A stretch of DNA of 64,000 nt from Thinopyrum elongatum (taxonomy: Eukaryota; Streptophyta; Magnoliopsida; Poales; Poaceae). The notes under the pieces are model-generated. The model had not been told where the DNA came from and did no database searches. It saw only the letters and a program-made list of their open reading frames with translations. The stretch spans positions 338,790,447 through 338,854,446 of the forward strand of contig CM022299.1 in the NCBI GenBank assembly GCA_011799875.1, read 5' to 3'. Shown here in pieces: positions 1 through 11,277 of the stretch; the first letter of the stretch is position 1, and every line of letters begins with the position of its first letter. Both the position numbers and the translations under genes were made by a program.

Positions 1-1654
1 CAACTTCATGTCCATCATCCACATCCTCAACATATGGATCATTAATGTGTGGTGGAATATCTTCTTCTTCATAATGCATTTGTTGAGGTTCATCATCAAT
101 GATTGCACTTTCTTGTTCTTGCCCTTGATGATGATCTTGTTCTTGAAAATTATCATGAAGAGGGACTTGATCATCTTATTGTACTTGAACTAAGGGCATT
201 GGTTGAGCAATAGGAGCTTGTGATGGTATGGGTGTTGCAGTAGTTTGATGATGTGTGAGGCTTCCATCTTCTTCTTCATCATCATGAGGTTCTTCTTCCA
301 TTGGAAGAAGTGCACCAACACCCATGGTCAAAATATCTTGAGAATAATCTTCTTCACCTACATCACTTAAATCAACTTGCTCCCCATGGGAGCCATTAAA
401 TTCATCAAACACCACGTCACACGTTTCTACAACACATCCATTGGATTTGTTGTAGACTCTATAGGCATGAGAGTTTGATCCATAGCCAACAAATATACCC
501 TCAATTGTTTTGGATTGGAATTTTCCTAGCCATTCTCTTTTGTTGAGGATGAAACATTTGCACCCAGATACACGAAAGTACTTGACATTCGGCTTGTTCC
601 CAGTTAGGAGCTCATATGGAGTCTTTTCCAATATTGTGCGGAGGAAGAGCCGGTTTGATGCATGGCATGCAGTGTTGACAACCTCGGCCCAAAAACTATG
701 TGGCGACTTGTATTCATCCAACATGGACCTTGCCATCTCCACAAGTGTACGGTTCTTCCTTTCGGCTACACCATTTTGCTGAGGAGTGTATGGAGTTGAA
801 TATTGATGCTCAATCCCTTCATCACTAAGAAATTCTTCCAAGGTGTAGTTCTTGAACTCAGAGCCATTGTCACTTCTAATTGCCAAGATTTCTTTGTCAA
901 ACTTGCGTTGTGCTTGCTTGGCAAAATCAATGAAGGTGATCTTCGTCTCGTCCTTGGACTTGAGAAAGAACACCCATGTATATCTTGAGTAATCATCAAC
1001 AATGACAAGCCCATACTTTTTCCCACCAAGACTATCCCATGAAGGAGGCCCAAAAAGATCCACATGAAGGAGCTCCAAAGGCCTTGAAGTAGACACAATA
1101 TTCTTGGGTGGGTGCTTTGATTGATGTTGCTTCCCGGCTATGCATGTACTACACACACGATCTTTCTCAAAAGAGACATTGGTTAGTCCAAGGATGTGAT
1201 TACCCTTTAAGAGATCTTGAAGATTTCTCATGCCGACATGGGCTAGCCGGTGATGCCAAAGCCACCCCTTGTCGGCCTTGGCCATTAGACAAGTTGCATG
1301 GAATGTGCTCTCTTTCGAGAAATCAACCGTGTAAAGGTTGCCATCCAACTCTCCAACAAAGGCCACTTCGAGAGTATCTCTCTTAAATACTTTCACATCC
1401 GTTAGTCCAAAGAGTGTATCATAACCAACAGAAGCCAATTGGCGAACGGAAAGCAAATGGTATTTAAGGGATTGGACAAGCATGACATTTGCAAGAGACA
1501 TGTCATTTGTGATAGCCACCTTCCCCAACCCGAGTACCTGTCCTTTTGATCCTCCACCAAACATAATGCTCATAAATGGTTGAATAGCTTCCATGAAGTC
1601 GTAGAGCAATTTGCTATCTCGGGTCATATGATTGGTACATCCACTATCGATCAC
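1..1654 (-). pseudogene. pol: Copia-1 pol: aspartic protease and integrase, truncated by the window edge
   Basis: The frame opens with the copia protease motif DSGCTNH. Next is the GAG_pre-integrase segment with the integrase zinc ligands (HRLAHVGMRNL, then CSTC). The catalytic core follows: Asp in HVDLFGP, Asp in RSDNGSEF, and Glu in TPQQNGVAERKNR. The integrase C-terminal domain ends in an acidic, Gln-rich linker. A TAA at 176-178 interrupts, but the same frame stays open from 175 to base 1, so a single point change probably made the stop. Reverse transcriptase and RNase H would lie left of the window. The catalytic D-D-E triad is complete. Confidence 0.92.
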
Positions 1655-1691
1655 CCATTTTACTCCACCAGAGAAAGCAACCTACACACAA

Positions 1692-2615
1692 TTATGACTT
1701 GGTTAGAGGCACCCATTTTGCAATGGGACCTCTCAAGTTAGTCACAAGGGTCTTAGGGACCCAAATAGCATAAAACCGAAATGCATTTCGAGGACCAACA
1801 AACTTTGCATAAACTTCTCCATCCTTAGTTTTACGGAGTACATAGGATGGAGGCATGAACTCTTTTGGCTTGTTGATAGTGGGCATGCCCCTTTTGACCT
1901 TCCCACTAACAACCTTACCTTTCTCCTTGTGCCCTTCTCGTACAAATGTTTCTTTTAGAGGAGTGGTGCACTTTTGAGAAGACGTCTTCTTCTTGCTTGT
2001 GCTTGGGTCAAACCCTAGCCCCTCTTTGGAAAACACCTCATTGTGTTGGCTCAATACCTCATTAAGGTTCTTTTGTCCTTGAGCACATGTCATGAGACCT
2101 TTCTCGATTTGAGCCTTGAGAAAGCGATTCTCCTCAAGAGTAGATGCTAGGTCACTACTAGAGTTAGTAGTACAAGCATCAACATTGATAATAGGAGAAG
2201 AGTAAGCCTTGGCTAGAGTTTCAAGATAAGTAAGCTTGAGTGTCTCAAAACTCTTTGTAAGAATGGTGAGCTCTTCTTCCTTAGTCTTGAGGGACATGGA
2301 TAGAAGCTCACAATCCTTAGAGAGAGAAGCATGAGACTCCACAAGCTTACTTTTATCATTCATCAACTCCTCGCAAAAGTCCTTAGTCTTTTTCAAGGAG
2401 GCAATCTCTTTAGCATGAACATCAATGTTTGCACCAATTTTCATGCATAGTTCATCATTTCGTGCTTCCTCATATTGGACTTTCCGCTCAAGGATTTCAT
2501 ATTTTTCCTTTTCCTCGGTGACGAGGGTTTCGAGTTCCTTAATGGTGATGGTGTGCTTACTCACCATCTCCATAATCATACAAAACATAGTGAGCTTCTT
2601 TCCTTGAGGGAGCAC
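1692..2615 (-). pseudogene. Copia-1 coiled-coil region between gag and protease
   Basis: A 307-residue open stretch continues gag after a frameshift near 2600. Residues 20-190 are rich in Lys, Glu and Leu with heptad-like spacing, suggesting a long coiled coil. The C-terminal third is basic and ends in repeats of the type WVPKTLVTNLRGPIAKWVP, common just before copia proteases. It stops at 1692-1694. The protease follows in a different frame with an in-frame stop just ahead of it, so the gag-pol join is broken by a small indel. Long coiled-coil gag extensions are known in SIRE/Maximus copia elements; that assignment here is inferred. Confidence 0.75.
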
Positions 2616-4261
2616 ATGAACTTATTTAGTTTAGCAAGCATAGGATCATATATATCATCATCATCATAACTATCCTCCGCATCAAGATACTCATCACTAG
2701 GAGTAAAAGGAGTGAAGAGAGGAGGGTTTGATCGTGGGGTTACCTTGACCTTGTCAGGGGAGTTTTGGTCCTCTCCATCTTCTACCACGGCCTTTGCCAT
2801 TAGGCACTTATGAGTGTTGCCCTTGTAGTCTTTCATATAGTTGTAGGTGACAACATCACCACTCTTGTTGACTAGCCTCAAGGTGTTTTGAGAATCTTGA
2901 GCAACTCCGGCAACACCACTAACATCATCCGGATTGGATTCTTCATGAGCAACCATTGCTTTCCCATCTCTCTTCTTGAGCTTTGAGTTCAAAGGATTTG
3001 GCAACTTCTTCTTGGTAAAGGTCTTGGGAAACCTTGGTTTATCTTCTCTCTTCTCATAGGGGAAATCGTTGGAGAAGTGGTTGGCTTCTTCACAGTTGTA
3101 ACATTTCCTCACTTTCTTCTTCTGGAATCTTCCTTTGAATTTTCCCGCGCTAAACTTCTTGACAAAGAGGGCAATGTCTTCATATGACGGGCTCTCATCG
3201 GAGTCAATCTCATCACCCTCTTCATCCTCATCATCTTCTTCTTCTTCACTTTGCTCTTCTTCATATTCATGCTTGGCCTTCAATGCAAGATTGATTTTTT
3301 ATGTTGAGGTACCATGCATGGCAAGATGTTTTGTAGCATTTGCCTTTGACTCTTCAAATAGTTGGAAAGTGGATATGATGTCATCCGGAGTCATTTCCTT
3401 GAATCCATGGTGTTGTCTTATGTCCCACACCATTTGGTGATGATACGAAGCAAGAGCATGAAGCAACTTGTCCACGAGAAATTGCTTAGTCAAGTTGAAT
3501 CCATCTTGAGTCTTGTCACACTCACATGACTCGATGTCAGTGGTGAGAGTCATGAGACACTCAAGGAGTTGCTTGGGAGATTCACCTTTCTCTATACAAA
3601 AGTTTTGCAATTGACCCTTGGCAATTTCATATTGCGCAAGCCGGAGAGTGGAGGTACCGGTCTTGGTCCTCACAATGCTATCCCATAATTCCTTGGCACT
3701 TGTGATATGTATGTATGGTTTCCTTTGCTTGTCAGTCATACCTCTCCTTATGCACATGGTTGCTGTGTCGTTGAGATTCTTGTCATATACCTCTCTTGGA
3801 GTAAGATTCTTTGGGTCAACAGCTTGGTAGCCATACTCCAAGATCTCCAACATCTCATCATTTCCATATCAAAGATGATCCTGCATAGCAACTCTCCACA
3901 AAGCAAAATTGATAGTGTCATCAAGTAAAGGAGGTTTGCCTTGAGGGTTATACTTTGGTTTCTCTACTTGAGGTCTTGCATAAAGCCAAGGAACACTAGA
4001 GTGTTCATTACTAGGAGGTTGTTGACCAAGTGAAGGAGTAGGCACAGCTGGCCTCGAGGCTGCACCACCAGAAAGTGGTGCAAGCATCGTGGTTAGTGTG
4101 GTTAGTGTCATTTGGACCAAGGCCTCAAGAGAAGCATCATGCTCCTCCTTTTGCTTAGCAAGCGCCCGTTCTAGATCCTCAGAAGTGAAGGACTTGACTT
4201 CCGTGGAAGCCGCGCCCGTATCCTTCGGATCCGCAACAAGGGGAGTCCCATCAGGGTTCAT
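2576..4261 (-). pseudogene. gag: Copia-1 gag (capsid and nucleocapsid)
   Basis: One frame runs from the ATG at 4261 with in-frame stops at 3869-3871 and 3299-3301. It gives a low-complexity start, a copia-type UBN2 gag domain (about 3850-3300, with KELWDSIVRTKTGTSTL), an acidic Glu/Asp run, then a zinc knuckle at 3062-3103. The knuckle is C-x2-C-x4-H-x4-F: the last cysteine has become phenylalanine (codon 3062-3064), a single-base change from TGC. Gag would form the virus-like particle and bind element RNA. The frame is lost near 2600, where the coiled-coil region continues in another frame. The stops and the missing ligand make this a relic. Confidence 0.88.
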
Positions 4262-4301
4262 CTCGCTCTAGGGCAGTTAAGCCACAAGAATAGAGCACGA
4301 G

Positions 4302-4313
4302 GCTCTGATACCA
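4302..4313 (-). other. Primer-binding site of Copia-1 (tRNA-Met type)
   Basis: On the minus strand this reads TGGTATCAGAGC, the complement of the plant initiator tRNA-Met 3' end and the usual copia primer site. It starts two bases inside the 5' LTR. Confidence 0.93.
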
Positions 4314-4315
4314 AT

Positions 4316-5830
4316 TGAAAGGATTGAGATGGACCTAGAGGGGGGGTGAATAGGTACAATTACAAATTTTAATTATTACTTAGCAATTTTAGGCAATAAT
4401 GCGGAATATGAAAGTGAGCCTAACAATTGCAAGAAAGATGCTAAGAGCAAAGCAAGGTAGACAAGTAACACAAATATGTGGGTAAGCAAGTACAAATGAT
4501 ATAAGTAAGTGCTAAGAGACAAGTAACCACAAGTAGAGAGTTAGGGTTAGGAATAACCGCAACTCCGAGAGACGAGGATGTATGCCGATGTTCACTTCCT
4601 TGGAGGGAAGTCACGTCACCGTTAGAGAGGTGGATGTTACCACGTAGGCACACCAACGCCACGAAGGCTCACCCTATTCTCCCTTTGAGACAACACCATG
4701 AAGGCGTTTCTCAACCACTAGTGGTAGACCTTGAGGTGGTCTCCAAACCCTCACAAACTTTCCGGGGGTAATCACAATGATCGATTCCTCACCGAAAGAC
4801 TCCTACCGCCTAGGAGTCTCCAACCTCCAAGAGTAACAAGAATGATGGGAAAAGCTCAAGAACTTGCTCAAATCATGAATTCCTTTGGTGAGAAGAAGGG
4901 GAAGGAGTGGATCTATCACTTGATTGGAGAACTTCTCTCAAACGTTCCCAAATCCCTTAGGGATCTAGGATTTGGTGTAGGGGATCAAGAGAGAAAGTGA
5001 AATGTGTTCTTAGAAAGCTCAAAGTGAATGGTCAGCCTTATCCCGTGGCGGGAGGAGGCTATATATAGTAGTAGTGTACAAACTGACCGTTGAGCCACTT
5101 AACATACTGGAGTTGTCGGAAGTCCGGATAATACCGGACGTCCGGTGGCACAGATTGGACCGGACGTCCGACCAGGCCGCCGGTTGTCCGGTCACTGGGA
5201 ATCCACCAGGCCACAAAGTAGCACGAGACACACAGCCACCGGACGTCCGGAATGTGCCGGTCATCCGGTGAGGACCGGAAATCCGTTAAAAGTGTTCTGC
5301 TGAGGATGTACCGGATTTCGGAGAGAAACGGACGTCCGGTGACCGGTCGTCCGGAGAGGACCGAATTTCCGCAATTTTCTTTCTATGAAGATGCACCGGA
5401 CATTCGGAGAGAGCCAGATGCCTGGTCGGCTATGAGGGGTCGGACGTCCGTAGAATTTCGGACGTCCGGTGATAACAGAGCACACTAGCTCAGGATCACA
5501 ACAGACTTTGTGCACAAGGTAGTGGAAGAACTAGAGATGAAACATTGATGTTGTGAGAGGATACTTTGTGGGTTTTGAGCAAGTCTTTCACGAAATCCAA
5601 CGATCCCCTCTTAATAGTGCGGGATCCCTATACTCAAGAACAAACCGTAAAAGAGCCAAAGCTATTGTCTTGTATCTCCGCTCTTGAGTGATATATATTT
5701 GTCCGTAGTCATGATCCACACACGGCCCTTGAGACTTAATCCTGAGATATACTTGATAAACATGATTAGTCCCCTATATGCATGTTGTCATCAACATCAA
5801 AATAAGATTAAGGGCATGATTGCACTTTCA
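4316..5830 (-). repeat. 5' LTR of Copia-1 (1515 bp)
   Basis: The ends are inverted copies, TGAAAG at 4316 and CTTTCA at 5825-5830, matching the TG...CA rule. The inner end lies two bases from the primer-binding site, which fixes this as the 5' LTR of a minus-strand element. The middle (about 5105-5475) is crowded with CCGGACGTCCGG-like palindromes. Short open frames inside the LTR have no support as genes. Confidence 0.9.
5105..5475. repeat. Cluster of CCGGACGTCCGG-type palindromes in the Copia-1 LTR
   Basis: About a dozen perfect or near-perfect copies of the palindrome CCGGACGTCCGG, or half-forms such as GGTCGTCCGG, lie in 370 bp. Intact or near-intact copies are near 5139, 5160, 5240, 5330 and 5460. 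Spacing is irregular, so this is not a simple tandem array. Each full copy has a central ACGT, the core bound by plant bZIP factors, inside a GACGTC context. That suggests regulatory sites in the LTR promoter region, but function is inferred. Confidence 0.75.
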
Positions 5831-5835
5831 TTTAG

Positions 5836-6865
5836 AACTCAAACTGCGGGAGTTTTTTGAATTGCCGGGATATCAGCTAGGCACCCACCATGCAGGGTAT
5901 GTCCAGCACGTAGCATGCCGGGATGCATATGCGTTGAACGAAGCCCTGGTGAGAGGAGATGATGGCTCCGGGGAGTTCAGAATCATCATCGACAGATAGC
6001 TGACGAGAGTCGAGATTAACACACGTGGGGCGCCACTGAGTGCGCCACCGAGATGCGAGGACTTGTGTGCGGCTGCCATCCTTGGTGGGGAGAAGGGAGA
6101 TGATCTCCCCAAGGATGGCGTCCGGGAGATCGCTGATGCGGTCCGCCGGAGATTCTACAGGTTCCTCGGATCCAGGGGCATGGCCGCTTCTGCCCGCACT
6201 GCCGGGTGTAGAATCTACAACCGGTGGCGCCGCTGGCCGGAGCCTCATCTGTGTACATATCAATCTGAAAAAATGGCAGAAACATACATGTAGGACATTC
6301 AAAATCAATTCTCAAGATCTGAAAGAAAAAAGGCACAAACATATAGGTAGGACATTCAAAATCAATTCTCAAGATCTGGCTATGAATTATTAGCATGAAC
6401 GCTAACACTAGTCGGATTATTAGCAAAAATCATTTGTACAGAATAAACAATTAATCACTAACCCTAGATGGATACCATTCAAATAATCAATACACTACAC
6501 GCATCTAACGAATCTTACTCTGATTTCATGGACTGAGAGAACATAACCATATGATTTGTATTCCAAAAAAAATTGGGGGGGGGGGCAAGAGTAACCAGAG
6601 AAAACACATGATATGTTTGCCGCACAAATGGGTACAGATGACTAACCGGTTTTCCATCGGAGTCGGAGTCGTTGTCAGAGTTGCTGTGGACCTCCGGCTC
6701 GGGCTAGGGAGGCATGACGGCGCCAACGAAGTCAAGGTCGTGCTGCTGCCCGCGCGAGACCTCGTTGGCGGCAACGGCAACCTCCGTGGCCAGCTTAACG
6801 CGTTGGGCGGGTGCTTCACCAGCCCCGGTGTCGCCACTCCCTCCGATTGTGCGCTTCGGCGGCAT
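5836..6865 (-). pseudogene. F-box protein gene fragment captured in CACTA-A
   Basis: Two probable exons on the minus strand. Exon 1 (6865-6647, 219 nt) starts at an ATG encoding MPPKRTIGGSG and ends at a GTTAGT donor. Exon 2 (6248 down to about 5836) follows an acceptor ending ACACAG and joins in phase 0. Exon 2 encodes a typical plant F-box start, RISDLPDAILGEIISLLPTK, then the WR-type end of the box and the beginning of the region seen in FBD/LRR F-box proteins. F-box proteins recruit substrates to SCF ubiquitin ligases. There are stops in exon 1 (near 6706) and exon 2 (5877-5879), and the Copia-1 insertion at 5830 removes the rest. It is a captured, decayed fragment; the splice model is inferred. 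Confidence 0.78.
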
Positions 6866-7230
6866 CCTCATACACTCCAGACAGCGGTGACCACTGTGGA
6901 CGGGGGTGCGGCCACCTATTATGACCAGCGGCTCGGGCACGCCATTAATATGGAGCAGTGGGAGCGAGGCGGGTGGCGGTCAAAGGCTGGCTCGCCTCCC
7001 GGTGAGCCTGCGCAGTGGACTTCTGGCATGCCTACCATCATTTCACACAGCTACTCGCTCACCTCCCGGTGACACTGCGCAGCGAACACGCCTCCCGTCA
7101 ATTCACACACCTGCACGCACGTCTCCTGGTCTTTCTGCGCGACGGACTGCTCGCATGCATCCCGTCAACTCACGCCTGCTCGCACGGCACACGGTACACG
7201 TGGCGGCACGTATAATGTTTTTTCTTTTTT
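6866..7230. other. GC-rich block shared with CACTA-B (36600-36920)
   Basis: This block contains repeated phrases around CTCGC, CTCCCGT and CCCGTCAA, and a stretch with CAGCGGCTCGG and CCATTAAT. These reappear in the same order in CACTA-B at 36670-36920. It lies upstream of the minus-strand F-box fragment, so it could hold that gene's promoter. Frames here are low-complexity and I call no gene. Confidence 0.5.
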
Positions 7231-7744
7231 GATAATTAATTCTGCCGCTTTATTGCTTAACCGAAGCATGTCACATATACATTGTTGGTCTAACGCCCAC
7301 TGTTCGAATAAATAATCCGTTTGCGATATTGGTTGCTAATTATTAATAATCTCCCATTTGTAAGAAGATTATATCAAAACTTGTCTCAAATTCGACGAAA
7401 AAATACAATATCACAGTCTACTGGTGTCCATATGACACCACGATAAGTTTCATGAATTTCAACTAAGTTTTGGATTTACTGAATTTTAAAAATCAAGATT
7501 CTCAATATTTTGAAATTTCTTGTAAGGGGAAACATGCACCCAGGGACACACATATGATTTTACAATCCATTTTGGTGCACATGTAGCTCAAATTTGATTT
7601 TTGCACATTAAATCCCTAGGAAATCAATCAATGTATAAAAACGGTCGAATGATCTTTGTTTTTTTTTCAATTTTAACACGACACTCCTTTGGTCACATGT
7701 TCACTGTGAAAAAAGTTTGACATGCCTCAAAGTGGCGGTGGTGG
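7231..7744. repeat. Single copy of the ~500-bp unit that is tandemly repeated in CACTA-B
   Basis: AT-rich sequence with the same ordered landmarks as the array at 37060-38960: an ATATGACACCA-like phrase, AGTTTTGGATTTAC, AAACATGCACCCA, CATTTTGGTGCAC and ATTAA-rich text ending near AATGTATAAAAA. No reading frame of interest. Confidence 0.6.
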
Positions 7745-10560
7745 TGCGGGATGTGTGTGTGGGTGGGTGGGGGGGGGGGGCTCCGGCAGTACACTACAAG
7801 TCGCGAGCCTCCGTGTGGGATTGATCATTTTGTGAGTCATGTATGCCACATCAAAGTCGTGAATTGGTTATTTAAAACATTACACAGCCCTTTCATACGT
7901 ACATGTTCAGGCCACATGCATGCATTGGTGGTCCTCGGACACTCCCTCGTGCGGTTATCAGCGATGTGCCCATTCATTAGCCCGTGAAGGTTATCAGTTT
8001 CCACCGACAACGAGAGGCATTTGCCCAGAGGTGGATTCATCTTGGCCTGTGTTACGGTTCGGATCATGGTGAGATTCCATATCAAAGTTTGGTCACGTGC
8101 GTACACATGAGTCCCTCCCAGAAAGGCTTGAAGTGAGGGGGGCTACGCGTCATGAACCTCTGTGTAGTGCGTTTCCGGTTTGCGAAGCATGCCACATCAA
8201 AGTTGTGCATTGGGTAATCAAACATCACACAACACCTCTTTGGGGCACATGCACACGGTGGTTGTCCTATGAAACTCACTCGCGTGTGACGCTCTCTGTG
8301 GGCCCGCGAGGTCATCGTCTATTAGTTGAACCTACAACAAGAGAGAGATTAATTTGACCAACAAGGATGGTTCTTTTTTTGTTTGTGTTACGTATGCACA
8401 GTAGGAGTATGTAGTACACGTCAAAGAGGGGGCAACATATACTATGCGTCATGAACCTCGCTCCATGTGGGGACTTTCTGGTTCCCGAGGCACGTGCCAC
8501 ATCAAAGTTGTGCATTGGCATTCAAACATCACACAACACCATGCAGGCGGTGATTGCCCTATAGGAACTCACTCGCGTGCGGCGCTTCCATCTATGGGCC
8601 CGTGAGGTTGTCCGCCATCACTTTGACCCAACGAGAGAGGTTAATTTGACCATCAAGGATGATTCTTTTTGGTTTGTGCTACGGTAGGAGTATATACCAC
8701 GCGTTGAGGGGGGGGGGGGGGGCAGCACATACCACGCGTCATGAACCTCGCTCTGTGGGGACTTTTTGGTTTCCGAGGTAGGTGCCACATCAAAGTTGTG
8801 CATTGCATATTCAAACATCACACAAACACCTCTTTGGGCCACATGCAGATGGTGGTTGTCCTATATAGGACGCTCACTCGTGTGCGACGTACGCTTCGCT
8901 CCCATGGGCCTACGAGGTCGTCGTCCATCACTTTGACCCAACAAGAGAGGTTAGTTTGACGAACAAGGATGATTAATTCTTTTCGGGCTGTGTTACGGTA
9001 GGAGTATATAGTACGCGTCGAAGGGGGGATGGGACCAGCATATATATATTAGGCATCATGAACCTCGCTCCGTGTGGGGGACTTTAATTACGTATTTCGA
9101 GGCAGATATCACATCAAAGTTGTGCATTAGGTATTCAAAACATCACAACCACACACCTCCATACATATGTTTGGCACACATGCAAGTGATGGTGGTTGTC
9201 CCCTGGCACTCACTCACGCGGTTATCGTCGATGCTTCCATCTGTGAGCCTGCTTGGTCCATCACTTTGACCGACAGCGAGACAAGTTAATTTGACTTAGG
9301 AGGGGATTAATTTTTTGTTTGTCTCACGGTATAGGTCATGATGTGAGATTACATAATAGTGCATGTGTACACATGAATCCATCCCGCAGGATTGAAGTGG
9401 GGGGGGGGGGTGGCGAGCACAAGCATGTCATGAACTTGCTCTGTGTGGGGACTGTGCGATTTTCAACGCATGCAGCACATCAATGTTGTGCATTGGGTAT
9501 TCAAACATATGCATGCATCACACACCTCCATAAATATGTTTGGGACACAAGCATGCAATGGTTGTCTTTGGTCACTCTCACTCTCGCTTGGGTATCGGCG
9601 ACAAGCTATATATTTTTGGGCCCGCGTGGACGTCCATCATTTCAACCGACAACGAGAAAGGTTACCAGGGTGGATTCTTCTTATTTGGTTCGTGTTACCG
9701 TATAGTAGGTCGAACATGGTGAGATTCTAGACCTAATTAAGTTTGAGCGCATGCTACGCGTCGTGAATCCTCGCTCAGTGTGGGGATTTTACGGTTCCAA
9801 AGCACGATGGCACATCAAAGTTGCGCATTGGGTATTGAAACACTACACACCACTTCCATATATATACATATGTTTGGGCCACATGCACACAATGGTTTTG
9901 TCTTCACGCACTCACTCGCGAGGTTATCCGCGACAAGCTAGCCCATTTTGCGTGGCCATGTGGACGTCCATTACTTTGACCAACAACGAGAGAGGTTATA
10001 CGACCAAGTTGGATTCTTCTTGGTCCGTGTTACAGTACGTCTTGGTGAGATGCCCTCTCCCACCGACTCAATGTGTGTATGTGTGTGTGGGTGGGGGGGA
10101 TGGGAGGGGGGGACTACTTCGCACTTCCTGCAACCTCTGTGCCACATCAAAATTGTGAATTGGGTATTAAATATCACACCACATCATTTTCATACATATA
10201 GCTAGCAGGGCCATCCGCAGGTGGTTCATATGTGGTCTCATCCATCTCATGCCACAAGCACACTTTTGCGGGCCCGCACATGGTCCACCTTTGTCCGGAA
10301 GCGAAAGGGGGGTTTGACCATGATGGACTCCTATTGGATTTGTGTTATGGTAGGGTGAGATTTCAGACCTAGCTATTTGGGGGCATGCGTCCATAGCCAT
10401 GATTCCCTTACCGCCGACACAAAGTGGGGTCCGTAGGGGGTGTCGAACTAGCAATATTGTGTGCTTTGTGCGACAGGTGCCACATAAAAGTTGTGCATCG
10501 GGTATTTAAACATCAAACCACCCTTTTCATACATATATTTGGTCTACATGCAAGTGTGTT
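7745..10560. repeat. Tandem array of ~290-370 bp units in CACTA-A
   Basis: Nine degenerate units can be counted by the anchor CCACATCAAAGTTGTGCATT, near 7845, 8191, 8495, 8783, 9107, 9475, 9809, 10140 and 10479. Each unit also has a GGGCCACATGCA phrase, a CACTCACTCGCG phrase, GGGCCCGCG, TTTGACC with ACGAGAGAGGTT, and GAACCTCGCTC with TGTGGGGAC. Poly-G runs sit between units. Related units occur in CACTA-B at 39960-41400. No coding capacity seen. Confidence 0.88.
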
Positions 10561-10765
10561 CGTGTTCTGACCCTTTCCCGCGTTATTTGTTTGCCAAATT
10601 TATAAACAGGAGACGAGTTGGATGCAGCAACCGTCTGTGAGTGGGACGCAACAGACACGGTTCCCTCATACTACCCGTGTGCCACGCCCGTGCCCCTGTC
10701 ACTCACATCAACATAGTAGATTGGGATCCACGAGGCTTCCCGCACGCTCTCAAAAATATCTACTA

Positions 10766-11085
10766 CCTCGCAATCTCAAAATATCTACCGCCTAGAAGGT
10801 TTTTCTGTTTGATAGCACACGATTAGTATGTGTGGACCGTGTGCGATGTCTGTTACTCCTGCTCTGCTTCAATCCCTTGATCCAAATTTTCAGTAGCCCC
10901 GCCATTTTACTCCCACCTGCATCCCTCGCAATCTCAAAAATATCTGCTCGCCTGGAAGGTTTTTCTATTTGATAGCACACGATTAGTATGTGCGGACCGT
11001 GTGCGATGTCTTTTACTCCAGCTCTGCTTCAATCCCTTGATTCAAATTTTCAGTAGCCCCGCCATTTTACTCCCGCCTAGTAAAA
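10766..11085. repeat. Direct duplication of a 160-bp unit
   Basis: TTTTCTGTTTGATAGCACAC at 10801 recurs as TTTTCTATTTGATAGCACAC at 10961. The surrounding text (CTCGCAATCTCAAA before, CCGTGTGCGATGTC and CAGTAGCCCCGCCATTTTAC after) is repeated at the same offset. It lies just upstream of the AP2 gene remnant. Confidence 0.85.
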
Positions 11086-11277
11086 TTTTCAGTAGCCGTG
11101 GTATTTCCTCAAATACCACCTTGGCCCGCCTCCACACACACACCCCAAAACTTCCGCTCACACAGACATACACCACCCCTCCTTCGCTCGAAACCATTGG
11201 TAGGTCATCGCCACCGCCGCCGCCGCGGCACATCCATCGTCAACCTCTGCCAGTCTGCCGGGGAGCTCGAGGTGCAT
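11086..11277 (+). promoter_or_regulatory. Promoter-like block shared by the cargo genes of both CACTA elements
   Basis: The phrase TAAAATTTTCAGTAGCCG, followed by GGTAT and TCCTCAAA, then a C-rich stretch with CTCGAA, recurs in CACTA-B at 42172-42250 ahead of a different coding cassette. The block ends at the ATG of the AP2 remnant. It is probably the 5' flank and leader of both cargo genes. I see no clear TATA box at a fixed distance. Confidence 0.5.

Larger units (their letters stand above)
1..5830 (-). mobile_element. Ty1/copia LTR retrotransposon (Copia-1), 5' part, cut by the window edge
   Basis: A minus-strand copia element. Reading leftwards from 5830 it shows a 5' LTR (4316-5830), a tRNA-Met primer site, a gag frame with zinc knuckle, a long coiled-coil region, then a protease and integrase that run out of the window. 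Gag before integrase, and integrase before any reverse transcriptase, is the copia order. The extended coiled-coil gag suggests the SIRE/Maximus lineage, which is an inference. The element lies inside CACTA-A: its LTR outer edge at 5830 cuts an F-box fragment. The five bases outside the LTR (5831-5835, TTTAG) would be the target-site duplication, but the other end is off the window. Coding is broken by stops and frameshifts, so it is not autonomous as it stands. Confidence 0.93.

Noticed and set aside
1654..1700. A programmed intron or splice acceptor (TGTGTAG then GTTGC) between Copia-1 gag and protease
   Set aside because: It looks like an acceptor, but no convincing donor or branch site was found at a suitable distance; a simple frameshift explains the break.
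4441..5515. Short open frames in the Copia-1 LTR
   Set aside because: They lie wholly in LTR sequence with palindromic repeats and show no domain or codon pattern.
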